The notes under the pieces are model-generated. The model made no database searches and had not been told where the DNA came from. It saw nothing but the letters and a program-made list of their open reading frames with translations. Source: an uncultured bacterium (GTDB taxonomy: Bacteria; Patescibacteriota; Patescibacteriia; UBA1558; GWA2-36-10). From it: 20,719 nt of DNA. Positions 19,623-20,719 of this stretch are shown one piece after another; the stretch's first letter is position 1, and each line of letters begins with the position of its first letter. The DNA lies in NCBI GenBank assembly GCA_937870675.1, contig CALMZN010000084.1, forward strand, positions 1 to 20,719, read 5' to 3'. Both the position numbers and the translations under genes were made by a program.

Positions 19623-20234
19623 ATGGGAAATTTTAATAGAGACAATAATAGAAAGCCCTCAAGTGGTAGTTTTAGTCGTGGATTTGACCACAATAAATCA
19701 TTTGGTGGAAATCGTCGCTCAGGTGGTCGGAATAGCGCTAGGCCAGCTATGCACCAAGCAACTTGCAGTGAATGTGGTCAAGCTTGTGAAATTCCTTTCA
19801 GGCCAAGTGGAGACAGGCCAATTTTTTGTAGTGAATGTTTTGAAAAGAAAAATGGTGGCTCTTTCAAATCTAGGCCAAGCAATTTCGGCAATGACAGACG
19901 CGATCGCTTTAGTTTTGAAGACAAGCAAATGCATAGGGCGGTTTGCGCTAAATGCGGTCAGGATTGCCAAGTGCCTTTTTTACCGACCGCTGGTAAGCCA
20001 GTTTTTTGTGACAATTGTTTTGGCAAAGGCGGAAACAATACAAAAGATTCAGGAGAAGTCAGGCAACAGATCAAGATGCTAAACACCAAGCTAGATCAAC
20101 TGATCAAGATATTGACACCAAGTGTGGTTGCAAAAAAAACAACTAAACTCAAAATTGAAAGCAAAGCCGTAGCCAAAGTAGCTGTCAAAGCCAAAGTCAA
20201 AGTTCCTAAGAAGAAAACAGCCAAGAAAAAATAA
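19623..20234 (+). CDS. Double CxxC-x17-CxxC zinc-ribbon protein with basic tail
   Basis: A 203-residue protein. The N-terminus (about 1-42) is rich in Gly, Arg, Ser and Asn, disordered and resembling RGG-type nucleic-acid-binding tails. Two zinc ribbons follow, each with exactly 17 residues between the cysteine pairs: CSEC-x17-CSEC (about 48-72) and CAKC-x17-CDNC (about 108-132), both with the internal phrase PF.P...+P..F. This is the CxxC-x17-CxxC domain known from many CPR and other uncultured bacteria. A helix (EVRQQIKMLNTKLDQLIKIL) that could form a coiled coil comes next, then a Lys/Ala/Val-rich tail like histone H1. A nucleic-acid-binding role is an inference from the basic tails and zinc ribbons. 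It has its own promoter and terminator. Confidence 0.88.
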   Translation: MGNFNRDNNRKPSSGSFSRGFDHNKSFGGNRRSGGRNSARPAMHQATCSECGQACEIPFRPSGDRPIFCSECFEKKNGGSFKSRPSNFGNDRRDRFSFEDKQMHRAVCAKCGQDCQVPFLPTAGKPVFCDNCFGKGGNNTKDSGEVRQQIKMLNTKLDQLIKILTPSVVAKKTTKLKIESKAVAKVAVKAKVKVPKKKTAKKK

Positions 20235-20254
20235 TATTTTTTAAGAGTATTTAT

Positions 20255-20373
20255 AAAAAACTGACCCTCATTGTCATTCCCGCGAAAGCGGGAATCTACC
20301 ATGGTTATGCCTTGGGGCAAATTAATGGTGGATCCCGGATCAAGTCCGGGATGACGTTAGGGGTCAGTTTTTT
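20255..20373 (+). terminator. Terminator of the zinc-ribbon gene, split by a repeat element
   Basis: AAAAAACTGACCC (20255-20267) is the exact reverse complement of GGGTCAGTTTTTT (20361-20373), and the T-run continues. Its loop is more than 90 nt because repeat copy B lies inside. Confidence 0.65.
20273..20355. repeat. MITE-like repeat element, copy B
   Basis: An 83-bp unit, GTCATTCCCGCGAAAGCGGG at its start and ATCCCGGATCAAGTCCGGGA near its end. Its reverse complement has the same order of palindromes as copy A (9579-9648), with a longer, different centre. It sits inside the loop of the terminator of the zinc-ribbon gene. Confidence 0.8.
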
Positions 20374-20417
20374 TTGTAGCCATATCAAAAAACTCAATAA
20401 AATGCTAATATTAAGTT

Positions 20418-20719
20418 ATGAGAATAATATTATTTATTTTAGTATTGGCTGGGCTGATTTATGGTTTTATTTATTTGAATAATCAGGGTAGTTTTCATAC
20501 TTATAATCAATATATTAATGATTTGATAAAAAATAAGCCCAAAAAAATTTGTAGTTCTGATTCGGAGTGCCATATTATAGCGCCTGATTGTGATCCTTGT
20601 ACTTGCGGCATTGTGGCCAATGTTCGTTGGCAACCATATTGTCCATTTAAAAATCCAAGTGGCATTGTTTGCTCCCCTTGTCCACAAATCAATAAGAATC
20701 AGATAAAATGTCTGGATAC
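20418..20719 (+). CDS. Cysteine-rich exported or membrane-anchored protein, 3' partial
   Basis: From ATG 20418 the frame stays open to the right edge (100 codons). It starts MRIILFILVLAGLIYGFIYL, a signal anchor or signal peptide, then a polar stretch and a cysteine-rich domain with the pattern ICSSDSEC, DCDPCTCG, YCPF, VCSPC and KCLD: nine cysteines in about 55 residues. Many cysteines outside the membrane suggest disulfides or metal binding. I do not recognise the family. No SD is visible. Gene continues outside the window. Confidence 0.7.
   Translation, partial: MRIILFILVLAGLIYGFIYLNNQGSFHTYNQYINDLIKNKPKKICSSDSECHIIAPDCDPCTCGIVANVRWQPYCPFKNPSGIVCSPCPQINKNQIKCLD

Noticed and set aside
19663..20082. 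Second plus-strand frame inside the zinc-ribbon gene
   Set aside because: The other frame has two perfect CxxC-x17-CxxC domains and the fitting promoter; this one is an out-of-frame shadow.

Overview
The window looks like a piece of a Candidatus Patescibacteria (CPR) chromosome, possibly near the Falkowbacteria/Kuenenbacteria side; the exact lineage is a guess. The reasons are the A+T-rich, lysine-rich compact genes with almost no Shine-Dalgarno (SD) sequences, a short division/cell-wall cluster that keeps only part of its genes, a MurF without its N-terminal domain, envelope proteins of CPR style, and several short palindromes of a kind I associate with CPR contigs. One gene ends in TGA and no gene needs TGA read through, so code 11 fits.

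Layout. 1-2673: two envelope genes (one cut by the left edge) and a TsaB-like gene. 2674-2891: a regulatory intergenic region with a terminator, a promoter, two MraZ-type boxes and three identical perfect DnaA boxes. 2892-7788: mraZ-rsmH-ftsL-ftsI-murF, tightly packed on the plus strand. 7796-8352: a tRNA operon (Glu, Val) with tRNA remnants and structured tail repeats. 8361-9077: a minus-strand pair of small membrane-protein genes with strong SDs, a perfect sigma-70 consensus promoter and its own terminator. 9098-9577: rplU with a 90-nt structured leader. 9579-9648: a repeat element. 9690-12258: dnaB-ebfC-recR on the minus strand. 12377-12805: a perfect promoter, a broken tRNA-Lys copy, the intact tRNA-Lys and a long structured tail. 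12891-13332: a GC-rich orphan gene with its own promoter and terminator. 13408-16432: an ornithine/lysine-type decarboxylase and argS on the minus strand. 16570-19487: a calcium-type P-type ATPase and a small membrane protein. 19564-20373: a CxxC-x17-CxxC zinc-ribbon protein and a terminator that has a repeat element in its loop. 20418-end: the start of a cysteine-rich exported protein.

How it fits together. The plus-strand cluster makes the septal peptidoglycan machinery (FtsL, FtsI, MurF) under the MraZ regulator, with DnaA boxes that may tie it to replication. The minus-strand block holds the replicative helicase and recombination factors. The most unusual material is not protein: DnaA boxes before mraZ, a three-way-junction leader before rplU whose arms have an alternative partner, a perfect 18-bp inverted repeat around tRNA-Glu, a two-hairpin repeat fused to the CCA end of tRNAs, and tRNA copies interrupted by perfect palindromes.
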